Virus record (IMG/VR): IMGVR_UViG_3300020182_002848
Location: 1 to 55,312 of that record
Source of the DNA: a virus
Length of the DNA stretch: 55,312 nt
Strand: one strand, 5' to 3'
The translations under genes were made by a program, and so were the position numbers. Shown here piece by piece: positions 1 to 8,916 of this stretch (positions are counted from its first letter, which is position 1; each line of letters starts with the position of its first letter). The notes beneath the pieces were generated by a model, which saw only the letters and a program-made list of their open reading frames with translations, made no database searches and was not told the origin of the DNA.

Positions 1-306
1 ACAGGTGATGATGTTATGTCTGCAGGATCAAATACATCAGGATATGGTAATAGAACATTATTTGGTCCTGAAGGAGCAATAGCATTAAATAATAAAGATA
101 CAGTTATAGCAGGTACAAATTTATTTCCTAAAGGAAATGATGTAGTATCAGGGCCTGCAGGTTCTGTACAAATGCCAGATAATTCAGAAGCTAAAAGAAC
201 AAATGCTTTACTATCAAAACTTATTAACAGACCTGATCCTGTAATCGAAATGAACGGTGATAAATTAGGTACAGCTATTGGGAAATATGCTTATTCTACT
301 CAATAA
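1..306 (+). CDS. C-terminal part of a tail protein, possibly tape-measure (partial)
   Basis: The reading frame is open from the first base, so the Met at base 16 is probably internal and the gene starts before the window. The visible 102 residues include a Gly-Pro-Glu-Gly stretch followed by LNNKDTVIAGTNLF. This glycine/asparagine-rich type of tail is common at the C-termini of phage tape-measure and other tail proteins in Bacteroidota phages. No membrane segment or enzyme motif is visible. It lies directly upstream of baseplate-type genes, which supports a tail role. The exact identity is an inference. Confidence 0.5.
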   Translation, partial: TGDDVMSAGSNTSGYGNRTLFGPEGAIALNNKDTVIAGTNLFPKGNDVVSGPAGSVQMPDNSEAKRTNALLSKLINRPDPVIEMNGDKLGTAIGKYAYSTQ

Positions 307-330
307 ACTATACTTTTACAATATTTATAA
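307..330 (+). promoter_or_regulatory. Candidate late-promoter-like motif ATATTTATAA
   Basis: The gap between the first two genes holds ATATTTATAATAAATG about 30 bases before the next ATG. The core ATATTTATAA recurs in gaps near 16031, 18594, 19531, 49436 and 53111, mostly before structural or envelope genes. It contains the reverse complement of the T4 late box TATAAATA. Promoter function is an inference from this recurrence. Confidence 0.4.
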
Positions 331-360
331 TAAATGTTTAACAATTAAAAATTCAAAATT

Positions 361-543
361 ATGCCTTTACTTAAAAAACTTGAAACTGAAGGATCTGTAT
401 TGACCCCATTACAAGGTCAACAACCAGTATCTTCATTACAATCAGGAGCAATTCCAGTAAATAATACATTCTCAAAAGGAACGTATGTTGATTATGTTTC
501 TGAAACACCAAGAGCAGTAGATACAACAGGTAACGTACAGTAA
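361..543 (+). CDS. Small hypothetical tail-region protein, 60 aa
   Basis: I do not recognise this protein. It is short and polar, with no signal peptide, membrane span or cysteines. It starts MPLLKK, and the next gene starts MPLI; both lie in the tail gene block. The stop is three bases before the next ATG, so the two are co-translated. Its place between a tail protein and a large baseplate-type protein suggests a small virion component or assembly factor, but nothing in the sequence proves it. Confidence 0.6.
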   Translation: MPLLKKLETEGSVLTPLQGQQPVSSLQSGAIPVNNTFSKGTYVDYVSETPRAVDTTGNVQ

Positions 544-546
544 CCT

Positions 547-2562
547 ATGCCCTTAATTAATCGAAGAACCGACCTTAAATCCTTAAGGTATGGAAGTGAT
601 AGAATAGATAATGGTTCAAGTAACCAACCTTATGTCAAATCTTCTATACCAAGTGGATCCGGCCCGGGTCTAGGCGATGCTGATTTCCTCTTAAGAGGGG
701 GATCATTATTACCTAGAACTGTGGGAAGGGATGTTTCTAGGTTAACACAAATGATGTTTGATTTTAAATCTCCAAATGGACTTTTATTTTCAGTAAAACA
801 GAATCTTTTATCAAGATCCGCTGTTAACCCAATGGCGACTTCAAATGATGGTTCTGTAATAAACCTGTTAAGTAACCCTAATAAGTTACCTTTAAATAAT
901 GGTATTTACTTACCAACATCAACTATACTACAAGCAGCTGCAAACCCTTTAGGGGGACATTTACTAAAACAGGGAATTAACCCTTTTAAAAGTACTAATG
1001 ATGTTGCTAAGGGTAATATCTTATCTACAGGGTTTGGACCTGATTTACCTTTATCTATGCCCATTTACTTGGATACAGATGCTTACAATGAAAGAGTAAA
1101 TACACAAGGAGAACCTACTAGTAGATTATTATCTTTTACAAATTCCTTTATAAAAAGGGGAATAAATGATCCATTTGAAGATACACCTGGTTATTTTGTT
1201 TTAAATAATGACCCAAATCTTTATTCATACTCAGGAGGTCCTGGGTCAACATTGGGAGTAGGAAAAACAATAGTTCCTATAAAAAGTAGAACAGGAGTAA
1301 ATAATCCATTTTTAGCTGGGTATAAATCTAAAACTGATAGATTTTTTAATAATTTTAAAAAAATAGGTAGTGGAATTAATGCCTTTGAAGATTATTCAGT
1401 ATTTAGTAAACCAAGATCAGTAAATTTTCAAGGTGCAAAGATATTTAATGGTACATTAAGTACAGTATATCAAAATATTACTAACACCGATTTATTCCAA
1501 AACCAATTTAAAAAAGTAAATAGTGATACTAGTGCCTTAAGAACAAAAGATAATAGTGTTTTCCAATCAGGTTCATTTGACCCACAAGCACCTTCAGTTG
1601 TTCCCGGCTTATCAGATACTCTTAATTACAACCAGTTAATGGTTGCAGGTAATTCTGGATCTGTAGATAATGCCATATTACAAGATTTTAGACAAAATAC
1701 AGAAAATAGAGATATAAAACCTAAATCTATAGACTATACATCTCCTAATCAAAGGTTAGATGGCAGAGTCAATCTAGGTTCCCCAGGATCAAAATTTGAA
1801 AGAAAAAGCTATGTAATAGGAAGAGGTACATCATTAGATAAAATTAATTCTTTACCTTTATATCAATCTAGTAAAGTTGATAATCAAAAAACAGTAAATG
1901 ATTTATGTAAATTTAGAATAGGTATAGTTAATAATAATGACCCTAACTTAAAAACATATATTCATTTTAGAGCCTTTTTAGATGGTATGGATGATTCTTA
2001 TGCTGCTGAATGGGCTTCTCAAAAATACATGGGAAGAGCAGAAAGTTTATATAATTATCAAGGATTTGATCGCACCGTTAATTTATCCTGGACAGTTGCC
2101 GCGCAATCAAAACAGGAATTAATACCTATGTATAAAAAACTAAATTATTTAGCATCTGTTTGTGCTCCTGATTATTCAGATTCTGGGTATATGAGAGGTA
2201 ATTTAATAGAACTAACAGTTGGTGGTTACATATATGAACAAATGGGGATAATGCAAGGAATTAGTTACACTGTACCTCAAGATTCTCCATGGGAGATAGG
2301 AATTAATGATTCTTCAATAAATACAGAGGGATTTGATAAAAATAGATCTGATGATACTGTAAAAGAATTACCTATGATGATTAAAGTATCAGGCTTTTCA
2401 TTTAAACCCATTCAAAACTTTGTACCTAATAAACAAATTAATACATTCCAAGAGGTTGGAAATGAAGGACCTAATTCAAATGGAGATATAGCTGGGTATG
2501 GTCCACAACAATTTATATCATTAAAAAATAGTCGAAGTAATAATTACGATTCAAATGGGTAG
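547..2562 (+). CDS. Large tail/baseplate structural protein, 671 aa
   Basis: A long protein rich in Asn, Ser and Gly, typical of phage structural proteins, without signal peptide or membrane span. The most conserved-looking part is residues ~455-620, with FRAFLDGMDDSYAAEW, then KYMGRAESLYNYQGFDR, then a repeated aromatic/beta pattern and the motif LTVGGYIY. This block is familiar from tail-tube or baseplate-associated proteins of marine T4-like phages. The gene overlaps the next one by 8 bases, and that gene is LysM/gp53-like, so both probably belong to the baseplate. I cannot tell whether it is the gp48, gp54 or another equivalent. Confidence 0.65.
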   Translation: MPLINRRTDLKSLRYGSDRIDNGSSNQPYVKSSIPSGSGPGLGDADFLLRGGSLLPRTVGRDVSRLTQMMFDFKSPNGLLFSVKQNLLSRSAVNPMATSNDGSVINLLSNPNKLPLNNGIYLPTSTILQAAANPLGGHLLKQGINPFKSTNDVAKGNILSTGFGPDLPLSMPIYLDTDAYNERVNTQGEPTSRLLSFTNSFIKRGINDPFEDTPGYFVLNNDPNLYSYSGGPGSTLGVGKTIVPIKSRTGVNNPFLAGYKSKTDRFFNNFKKIGSGINAFEDYSVFSKPRSVNFQGAKIFNGTLSTVYQNITNTDLFQNQFKKVNSDTSALRTKDNSVFQSGSFDPQAPSVVPGLSDTLNYNQLMVAGNSGSVDNAILQDFRQNTENRDIKPKSIDYTSPNQRLDGRVNLGSPGSKFERKSYVIGRGTSLDKINSLPLYQSSKVDNQKTVNDLCKFRIGIVNNNDPNLKTYIHFRAFLDGMDDSYAAEWASQKYMGRAESLYNYQGFDRTVNLSWTVAAQSKQELIPMYKKLNYLASVCAPDYSDSGYMRGNLIELTVGGYIYEQMGIMQGISYTVPQDSPWEIGINDSSINTEGFDKNRSDDTVKELPMMIKVSGFSFKPIQNFVPNKQINTFQEVGNEGPNSNGDIAGYGPQQFISLKNSRSNNYDSNG

Positions 2563-2857
2563 ATATTCAGGAGTAATAACAAAAAGCACAGTTGGAGGAA
2601 AGAGGTATAAAAAAACAGTAAAATACCCTAACATTCCCCTAAGTTTTGATGATATCTATGTTTATACAGAGATACTTGATAGATTTGACATATTAGCTCA
2701 ATCTTATTATGGCGATCCACAACTATGGTGGGTAATTTCAATAGCTAATCCTCAATTAGAACAAGGCTCAATATACCCACCAGAGGGAATACAGATAAGA
2801 ATTCCGGGGAATATTGGTGGAATAATATTATCTTATGAGAAATTAAATGGAATTTAA
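2555..2857 (+). CDS. Baseplate wedge gp53-like / LysM-type protein, 100 aa
   Basis: The centre of this protein reads FDILAQSYYGDPQLWWVISI followed by Ala-Asn-Pro. This is the LysM-like signature of small baseplate proteins, of which T4 gp53 is the best-known case. It then has an Ile-Pro-rich end, as in LysM domains that close with a hydrophobic strand. In T4, gp53 links baseplate wedges around the hub. The gene overlaps the upstream structural gene by 8 bases and is followed after two bases by the hub-like gene, a tight baseplate operon. No cysteines or signal peptide are present. Confidence 0.7.
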   Translation: MGRYSGVITKSTVGGKRYKKTVKYPNIPLSFDDIYVYTEILDRFDILAQSYYGDPQLWWVISIANPQLEQGSIYPPEGIQIRIPGNIGGIILSYEKLNGI

Positions 2858-2859
2858 TT

Positions 2860-5800
2860 ATGGCCGGAAATATAATAGGAGAACCAATAGATGCAACTAT
2901 ACTCGAGCAAATAGATAACAGACAATCTGTTAGTGGTGCTGGATATAATAGTAGTTCTATTCCAAGATCTCCTCAAGTTTTAAATTTTTTAAATAATAGA
3001 AGTTCTTGGGTAAAAATGGCTTCTGGTGTTTCTTTAGAAGAAGATGCCTTATTTCAGTTAGAAGAAATATCAAAACAAGAAGGAGGATACATTAGTGAGG
3101 ATGAAATTCAAAATCTTAAAGGTACAAGCTTAGCTAAAAATTTAGTATTATTCAATACAATCCAATCCTTTGATGCCCAGGGTAAAAAGGAATATACCCC
3201 AAGAAGTGGAGTTAGAAATGATAATTTACTTCAAAATAACCTTGGTAAAATGTATGGTGGTTTGGGTGGTAATTCCCAAGGATTACAACCTATAGGAGGT
3301 ATTACTGATATTAGTGTAGAGAATATTAATAGGGGATCGATTGCAAAAGCAACAGTAAATATTAAAGTATATAATCGTTTCCAATTTAATTTAATAGACT
3401 TAGCTTATTTAAAACTAGGTTATATAATGATGTTAGAATGGGGTTGGGATAAATATATTGATAATGTTGATAAAGAAAATAATAGTGTTACTATTAAGGA
3501 TATGCCTTATACCATAATTGAAAAAGAATGGTTTGATGGAAAAAGTTATACCCAAAAAAATATCTTAAATTTAATTAATCAAAAAAGATTTCAACATAAA
3601 GGAAATTATGATGGGTTTTTTGGTAAAGTATCTAATTATACTTGGAAAGCAAACCCTGATGGTAGTTTTAATATAACTATAGATTTAATTACCTTAGGTA
3701 GTGTAATAGAATCCCTAAAAGTTAATCTATCTCCAGAAGTACCTATTGATGAAGCAACACTTAAAAATAATCAAAAAAAGTTAGCTGAATTATTAGATGT
3801 AGACGAAGGAGAAGAAGGAGAATATGATAGCCCCTTAATTAATAATATGGGAGGAGATAAATTATCTATATTTTTATCTTCAACTGTAGTTAATTTCCCT
3901 GAAAAAAACTTAGATCATGTTTTTTTACCTGCTTTAACAACAGAACTTATTCCTTTATCATACGGTAATATAGCAACAATAGGTGCCATCCCAGTAGTGG
4001 GAACGTTGGCTGCTCCCGCCTTAGCACTTGCCAAATATTTAACTTCTTACACAGGTAATATTCCTGAAGAAGATCGTTATTTTGTAAGATTAGGTTTATT
4101 TTTAGATAAATTAAAAGGATTAACTATCCCTTATGTAAAAAATGGGGATTCATTAAAACAACCTTCTTTAGATGTAGATACTGGTGTAACTAATAATATT
4201 TGTAATTATGTTACTAATTTAATACCCTTAGATCCTTCTATATGTGTTTTTTCAATTCAATTATCTGAGGAATATGATAGAATAACTTATTTAGATGTCC
4301 CTAAATATAATTCTAATATGCGAACCTTTGCAATTAACAATGATGGGGTAGTATATGGACAAATAATGAATATTAACATGAATATTAATTTTCTTCAAAA
4401 AGCTATTGTGGATAATGTTGATAAAGATGGTAATTTAACTTTATTTAGTTTATTAGAAACTATATGTGATGGGATAAACCAATGTACCGGAGGAGCTACT
4501 ATGTTAGAACCTGCTATTAAAAATGATAATATCATATATATATTAGAACAAAACTCAATTAAGGGTTTCGGATTTGACAAAACAGATACAGCCCCAATAG
4601 ATATCCAAGGATACTCAGAAAATGGTCAATCAAATTTTGTACAAGATTTTTCATTTAATACCAAAATAACCCCTGATATGATGTCAATGATATCAATTGG
4701 AGCGACAGCTGAGGGAATTGATAGCAGACAAATAAATGCTTCTCCTTGGAAAAAATGGTATAAAGGAGTAAAAAATAGATTTGAGGAATCTTATGTAACT
4801 AAAGATAAGACAGTTGCAGAACCTTCTTTAGCTGAAAGGTGGCAAACACCTGAAAAAACAATTATAGCTAGGTTTAAAAGTGATCTTTTAGCTGGAAATA
4901 TAGATTATGACCATATTGCTCTTGCAGGATATGATTGGGAATGGAATAATCACGATTTAGCAGATATAGACCCTCCTGGTGCTTTTAATAGTGGGTTTTT
5001 TACTAGTAATAAAACAGCAGCAGATGAGTTAATTGGTAAGGATGGTATATTATCCCCACTAGCACAGGAAGTTGTAAGAAGAGTATGGGAAGTTGAAGAT
5101 GAAGATTATGAATTCCAAGTAGCAAATAATCTTACTGTAGTAGCAGATGAAACTGATGTACCTGAAGGTGAAGAATATAAACAATATTTTGTAAATGCCT
5201 TTGGTGGTAAAACGGGAACAGCGGATAAAAGAACTTTTTGGCCTGGTTATAGAGAGCTAGATGTAGATAGGGACGATAGTTTATGGTGGTATGGTAAGGA
5301 TAATAGTGATTTTATTAATAGAGGTAAAACTGCATTTAATACCTATATTGCCGACATAAACAATGCAGAATCTAAAGCAAACCCAGATAATGCCGCTAGT
5401 ACTAATGGTTTTATTCCTGTTGAGTTAGGTTTAACAGTAGATGGTATAAGTGGAGTAAAAGTATACCAAAAATTAGAAGTAACTCAAAGATTTTTACCTG
5501 TATCTTATAGTAAAGCATTAAGATTTGTTATACGTGGGGTTAACCATAAAATAACAGGTAATCAATGGATAACAGATTTAAAGACCATCTCTACATCTAT
5601 AAGTGATATGAAATCTAATGTTGAAGCTAAAACTACTTATAAGAAGAAAAAGACTAATTCTACGGCTCCTAAAACACCCGTTAAGATAATAGGTCCTTTA
5701 CCTCCAAAAAATCCAAACGACAAATTAAAAATTTATGATAATAGGACAGTAGCAGGAATACCTTATGACCCAAATACATACGGATCATACCAGAGTATAG

Positions 5801-6252
5801 ATTGGTTAGTTGGTGAGATGAATAAAAATACTCAAGATCAATGGAGAGGATTTTTAAATGCTTTAAACGAAAGATATCCTGGATATGAATTAAAAATTAA
5901 TGCTACTTATCGTACATATCAAAGATCAATAGAATTAAAGGCTATCAACTCAAGCAATGCTACTCCTGGGAAATCACCTCATAATTATGCCTTAGGTGTA
6001 GATATGAATGTTAAGGATCCAAACGGTAAAGTTTATCTTAAAAAGGACTATAGCTCTTGGAAGGCATCAGGAATCCCAGAAATTGCAGTTAAAGAATTTA
6101 AAATGAGATGGGGAGGTGATTTTAGTGGATACTTAGATTGTGTTCATTTTGATGTTTCAAGAGCAACTCCTACTATACTAGCAAACGCTAAAAAAGAAAA
6201 CCCAGGTCTCCCTCAAAAACAATGGGATACTCAAAATACTAGCTTAACATAA
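2860..6252 (+). CDS. Baseplate hub-like protein with C-terminal M15 peptidase domain, 1130 aa
   Basis: The N-terminal ~950 residues are Asn/Asp-rich phage structural sequence, including a beta-type block near residues 150-200. After a Lys/Pro linker around residues 925-960 comes a domain with the M15 (VanY/L-Ala-D-Glu peptidase) metal sites: SPHNYALGVD at ~1040 (the SxHxxGxAxD motif) and DCVHFD at ~1093. Such enzymes cut the peptide stems of peptidoglycan. Fused to a hub-type protein, it would open the wall during injection, the job done by gp5 lysozyme in T4. The stop overlaps the next ATG. The peptidase call is strong; the hub call rests on position and size. Confidence 0.7.
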   Translation: MAGNIIGEPIDATILEQIDNRQSVSGAGYNSSSIPRSPQVLNFLNNRSSWVKMASGVSLEEDALFQLEEISKQEGGYISEDEIQNLKGTSLAKNLVLFNTIQSFDAQGKKEYTPRSGVRNDNLLQNNLGKMYGGLGGNSQGLQPIGGITDISVENINRGSIAKATVNIKVYNRFQFNLIDLAYLKLGYIMMLEWGWDKYIDNVDKENNSVTIKDMPYTIIEKEWFDGKSYTQKNILNLINQKRFQHKGNYDGFFGKVSNYTWKANPDGSFNITIDLITLGSVIESLKVNLSPEVPIDEATLKNNQKKLAELLDVDEGEEGEYDSPLINNMGGDKLSIFLSSTVVNFPEKNLDHVFLPALTTELIPLSYGNIATIGAIPVVGTLAAPALALAKYLTSYTGNIPEEDRYFVRLGLFLDKLKGLTIPYVKNGDSLKQPSLDVDTGVTNNICNYVTNLIPLDPSICVFSIQLSEEYDRITYLDVPKYNSNMRTFAINNDGVVYGQIMNINMNINFLQKAIVDNVDKDGNLTLFSLLETICDGINQCTGGATMLEPAIKNDNIIYILEQNSIKGFGFDKTDTAPIDIQGYSENGQSNFVQDFSFNTKITPDMMSMISIGATAEGIDSRQINASPWKKWYKGVKNRFEESYVTKDKTVAEPSLAERWQTPEKTIIARFKSDLLAGNIDYDHIALAGYDWEWNNHDLADIDPPGAFNSGFFTSNKTAADELIGKDGILSPLAQEVVRRVWEVEDEDYEFQVANNLTVVADETDVPEGEEYKQYFVNAFGGKTGTADKRTFWPGYRELDVDRDDSLWWYGKDNSDFINRGKTAFNTYIADINNAESKANPDNAASTNGFIPVELGLTVDGISGVKVYQKLEVTQRFLPVSYSKALRFVIRGVNHKITGNQWITDLKTISTSISDMKSNVEAKTTYKKKKTNSTAPKTPVKIIGPLPPKNPNDKLKIYDNRTVAGIPYDPNTYGSYQSIDWLVGEMNKNTQDQWRGFLNALNERYPGYELKINATYRTYQRSIELKAINSSNATPGKSPHNYALGVDMNVKDPNGKVYLKKDYSSWKASGIPEIAVKEFKMRWGGDFSGYLDCVHFDVSRATPTILANAKKENPGLPQKQWDTQNTSLT

Positions 6253-7091
6253 TGTATTATCCAAAATCTCAAATATTACCTAATTTATACACTAATGGTG
6301 AAGAATATATTTATTCATCAAATAGTAAAGAATATATAGGTTCTTATTTTGCAACTGCTGATGGTAAATTTTTTACAGGAGTTAACCCAAATGATAAACC
6401 TAACCATAGATTAACCCCATTATCAAATACCCCTGAAAGTAAAGACCCAACATATCAATCAGAAGATATCCCAGAAGATTACTATGTAATAGATGATTAT
6501 TATTATTATGCTAAAGGGGTAAATATATTTAATATGGGAACTCCACCACCTCTCCCTAAAAGCGCATTCCCAACTCCATCTCAAAAAGATTATGAAATAG
6601 GTGAAATTCAAAGGTATTTTATTAAAAAATATAATGAAGTATTATATATAGAAATTGATAAAGAAGATTACCCTAAATATGTTAAAAGAACACAACAAGT
6701 AAATTCTAGCTTATATTTACCCTTTACACTTCCTTGGATTATAACAGGTAATAGAAAAGAGGCATTTAAAATAAATAAAGCATCGGTTAATAGAATAGAA
6801 AGAAATAATTCAATACAAGGTTTTAAATCCTACTTTAAAGGAAGATTTGACCAATTATTTAAATATTCTAAAAATGAAAACTTGTACACTGAAGGGAAAG
6901 AATATAGATTATCTTCAAATGGTAAATTTTATAAAGGTTATTATCATATCCACCCACAAAAGGGAGCAATGGAAGGAAGACAACATACAAATACCCCACA
7001 TAATATATTAATACCTGTTAGTGGTTCAAATACTCAATTTATAGTTAATAAAACAGAAACACAAGTAATTAATAAATCTAGTGGTTATTAG
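6252..7091 (+). CDS. Tail-region protein with an internal repeat, 279 aa
   Basis: Two diverged copies of one module are visible. Residues ~12-57 begin LYTNGEEYIYSSNSKEYIG and residues ~211-256 begin LYTEGKEYRLSSNGKFYKG. The second copy continues with YYHIHP and a His-rich stretch ending PHNIL. Between them is a Pro-rich and basic region. I recall similar YxGYYHxHP modules in virion genes of Bacteroidota phages, but their function is unknown to me. The ATG overlaps the stop of the hub-like gene and the next gene has its own promoter, so this is the last gene of the tail operon. Confidence 0.6.
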   Translation: MYYPKSQILPNLYTNGEEYIYSSNSKEYIGSYFATADGKFFTGVNPNDKPNHRLTPLSNTPESKDPTYQSEDIPEDYYVIDDYYYYAKGVNIFNMGTPPPLPKSAFPTPSQKDYEIGEIQRYFIKKYNEVLYIEIDKEDYPKYVKRTQQVNSSLYLPFTLPWIITGNRKEAFKINKASVNRIERNNSIQGFKSYFKGRFDQLFKYSKNENLYTEGKEYRLSSNGKFYKGYYHIHPQKGAMEGRQHTNTPHNILIPVSGSNTQFIVNKTETQVINKSSGY

Positions 7092-7112
7092 ATAAAGGTT
7101 TCGTATATTCAA
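7081..7112 (+). promoter_or_regulatory. Promoter of the common 20-bp-spacer type, copy 1
   Basis: GTGG at 7081 is followed, after 20 bases counted from GTG, by TATATT at 7104-7109 in the context TTTCGTATATTCA. This is the same geometry as ten other copies in the window. It overlaps the end of the upstream coding region. The ATG of the polymerase gene follows 18 bases after the TATATT box, behind the leader AATAAGGTTAT. Confidence 0.65.
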
Positions 7113-7127
7113 GTAAAATAAGGTTAT

Positions 7128-8399
7128 ATGTACTGGCTTGTAGAAAACAGGGAACAGTTAAATGTTTTAATAAATAGTAGTTATAAAAAAGCGTTCATTG
7201 AGGTAATACCCTTTAATGACACAATACACCCCGTACTAAATCGTGTAAGTTTAGTGTATATTAGACCACTTGAAGCAACAAAAGGCTTTATGGTATGTAT
7301 TGCACATAGTGAATCTTTAAATGTATTAAACACGGGTATAGACAAATTAATAGAAAAATTTGAAGTGTTGTATTGTCGTGATAAAAAGGAAATGTTACAT
7401 TATTTTCCAAACAAAACTCTTTATGACATAACACCACCTCCTCATACGTATATACGTCCTACAACACAAACCCACGATTTATACTACCGTAAACATCAAG
7501 ATAACCGCGAGTTAAACTTAATTATACCGATTGTTAAACACTATGAATTGTGTGAGACGATTTTTAGAGATCTAAAAGCGAATATTAACATAGAAAAAAC
7601 AAAATATGATGAATTCTTTAACAATAAAGTATCCTTGGTATTCAACGCTATCGAGAGAAATGGAGTACGAATACACAATAAAACCTTCGAAGAATATTTC
7701 CATCCCGTTGATGGTGAATACGTCTACACTCAGTTCAACTTAAAAACAACAACAACAAGACCATCAAATAAATTTAAAAATGTAAATTATGCCGCACTTA
7801 ATAAAGAAAACGGATGTAGAAAAAGTTTTATACCACGTAATAATAGGCTTGTGGAAATTGACATCAGCGCTTACCATCCTAGCTTGTCTGCTCGCCTTAT
7901 TGGTTATGATTTTGCCAATGTTGATATTCACGCTCATTTTGCAACCCTATATGGAGTGGATTATAAAAAATCGAAAGAACTTACCTTCAAACAGCTCTAT
8001 GGAGGCGTTTTTGATAATTACAAAGGCTTGGAATTCTTTCAAAAAATCGAAAAATACGTATTAAGTCTCTGGAGTAAGTTTGAAAGCGACGGGTTTGTAG
8101 AATGTGAGGTTTCTGGATATAGATATGAAAAGGAAAAATTGCAAAATATGAATCCGCAAAAACTCTTTAATTATATATTACAAAATTTGGAGACGTCAAT
8201 GAATGTTCGTATATTATGGGATATGTTTTGTATACTAAGAAATTGCAAAACAAAATTGGTATTATATACTTATGATTCGTTTTTATTTGATTTAGACGAT
8301 AGTGAGGAAAATATACTAGAAGAAATTAAAAATGTATTTAAAAAATACAAATTAAATATTAAAGAAATAGAAGGTTATGATTACAATTTTACAGAATAG
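7128..8399 (+). CDS. Divergent family A DNA polymerase (palm/fingers), 423 aa
   Basis: The C-terminal half carries polymerase A landmarks in order. TTTTRPSN near residue 208 resembles the TGRLSS motif. LVEIDISAYHPSL near 242 is motif A, with Asp-Ile-Ser in place of Asp-Tyr-Ser, followed by DIHAHFA. KELTFKQLYGG near 283 aligns residue for residue with the O-helix KAINFGLIYG of E. coli Pol I, keeping Lys, Phe, Tyr and Gly. YTYDSFLFD near 380 is motif C. The N-terminal ~170 residues show no recognisable exonuclease motif, and the protein is short for Pol I. T4 has no such gene; this phage also encodes a family B polymerase. It may act in repair or special synthesis. Confidence 0.7.
   Translation: MYWLVENREQLNVLINSSYKKAFIEVIPFNDTIHPVLNRVSLVYIRPLEATKGFMVCIAHSESLNVLNTGIDKLIEKFEVLYCRDKKEMLHYFPNKTLYDITPPPHTYIRPTTQTHDLYYRKHQDNRELNLIIPIVKHYELCETIFRDLKANINIEKTKYDEFFNNKVSLVFNAIERNGVRIHNKTFEEYFHPVDGEYVYTQFNLKTTTTRPSNKFKNVNYAALNKENGCRKSFIPRNNRLVEIDISAYHPSLSARLIGYDFANVDIHAHFATLYGVDYKKSKELTFKQLYGGVFDNYKGLEFFQKIEKYVLSLWSKFESDGFVECEVSGYRYEKEKLQNMNPQKLFNYILQNLETSMNVRILWDMFCILRNCKTKLVLYTYDSFLFDLDDSEENILEEIKNVFKKYKLNIKEIEGYDYNFTE
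8186..8218 (+). promoter_or_regulatory. Possible internal copy of the common promoter
   Basis: Inside the polymerase gene, TTTGG at 8186 is followed at the usual 20-base distance by TTCGTATATT, with TATATT at 8210-8215. The match is as good as the intergenic copies, but here it also encodes protein. It could serve the downstream hypothetical gene at 8377. Chance or codon constraint cannot be excluded. Confidence 0.3.
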
Positions 8400-8844
8400 A
8401 ACCAATACGTATAATGCGAATTATGATGTTATAAAAGACATCCAAAACGCAGGAGATTTGAATAATAAATTATTTTGTACGTTTACAGACCTAGATGGTT
8501 TAGACGCACTTATTGAAGATATACAGTCAAAATATACAATTATATACAACAAAATGTTTGTCCTCGAGATCGTGGGTAAAGATGAATATGTTGTAACTTA
8601 TAATGTAGACCAAGGAAATGTACATACAATACCAGATAATACTATTTTAGTACATAGAAAAAAGGAATCTAATACCTTATACACAATTAATGCCCTTAAC
8701 GAACTTATTAAAAAGTTAAATGGTGGTGTAGTAGACACTAAATATAAAGTAGATTGGCAACATTATAGAAATTGTGTTTTACTTACACAGCACAATGATT
8801 TAAATCAATTAAATACAAAAATACATAAAATAATCGAAGTATAA
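8377..8844 (+). CDS. Conserved-looking hypothetical protein, 155 aa
   Basis: The gene overlaps the polymerase gene by 23 bases in another frame and begins MITILQNRTNTYN. It has alternating alpha/beta character, one Cys near residue 32 and no membrane span or signal peptide. The C-terminal part, with LYTINALNELIKKLNGG followed by a VDWQHYRN segment, has the look of a conserved domain that I have seen in marine T4-like phage hypotheticals. I know no function for it. The tight overlap suggests expression with the polymerase. Confidence 0.65.
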   Translation: MITILQNRTNTYNANYDVIKDIQNAGDLNNKLFCTFTDLDGLDALIEDIQSKYTIIYNKMFVLEIVGKDEYVVTYNVDQGNVHTIPDNTILVHRKKESNTLYTINALNELIKKLNGGVVDTKYKVDWQHYRNCVLLTQHNDLNQLNTKIHKIIEV

Positions 8845-8877
8845 TTTGGTTCCCCAAATTCCATTTCGTATATTAGG
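8845..8877 (+). promoter_or_regulatory. Common promoter, copy 2, before the SSB gene
   Basis: TTTG at 8845-8848, a 20-base spacer starting GTTCCCC, then TATATT at 8869-8874 in TTTCGTATATTAGG. The SSB start codon lies 42 bases downstream, leaving room for a leader. This is an intergenic copy with good matches in both boxes. Confidence 0.65.
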
Positions 8878-8916
8878 TTACATATAAACAGTTATAATTA
8901 AAAATAAGTTACAATT

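Noticed and set aside
7789-8064. Hydrophobic 91-aa frame inside the family A polymerase gene
   Set aside because: It is in another frame of a gene with conserved polymerase motifs, and its hydrophobic look comes from AT-rich codons read out of frame.
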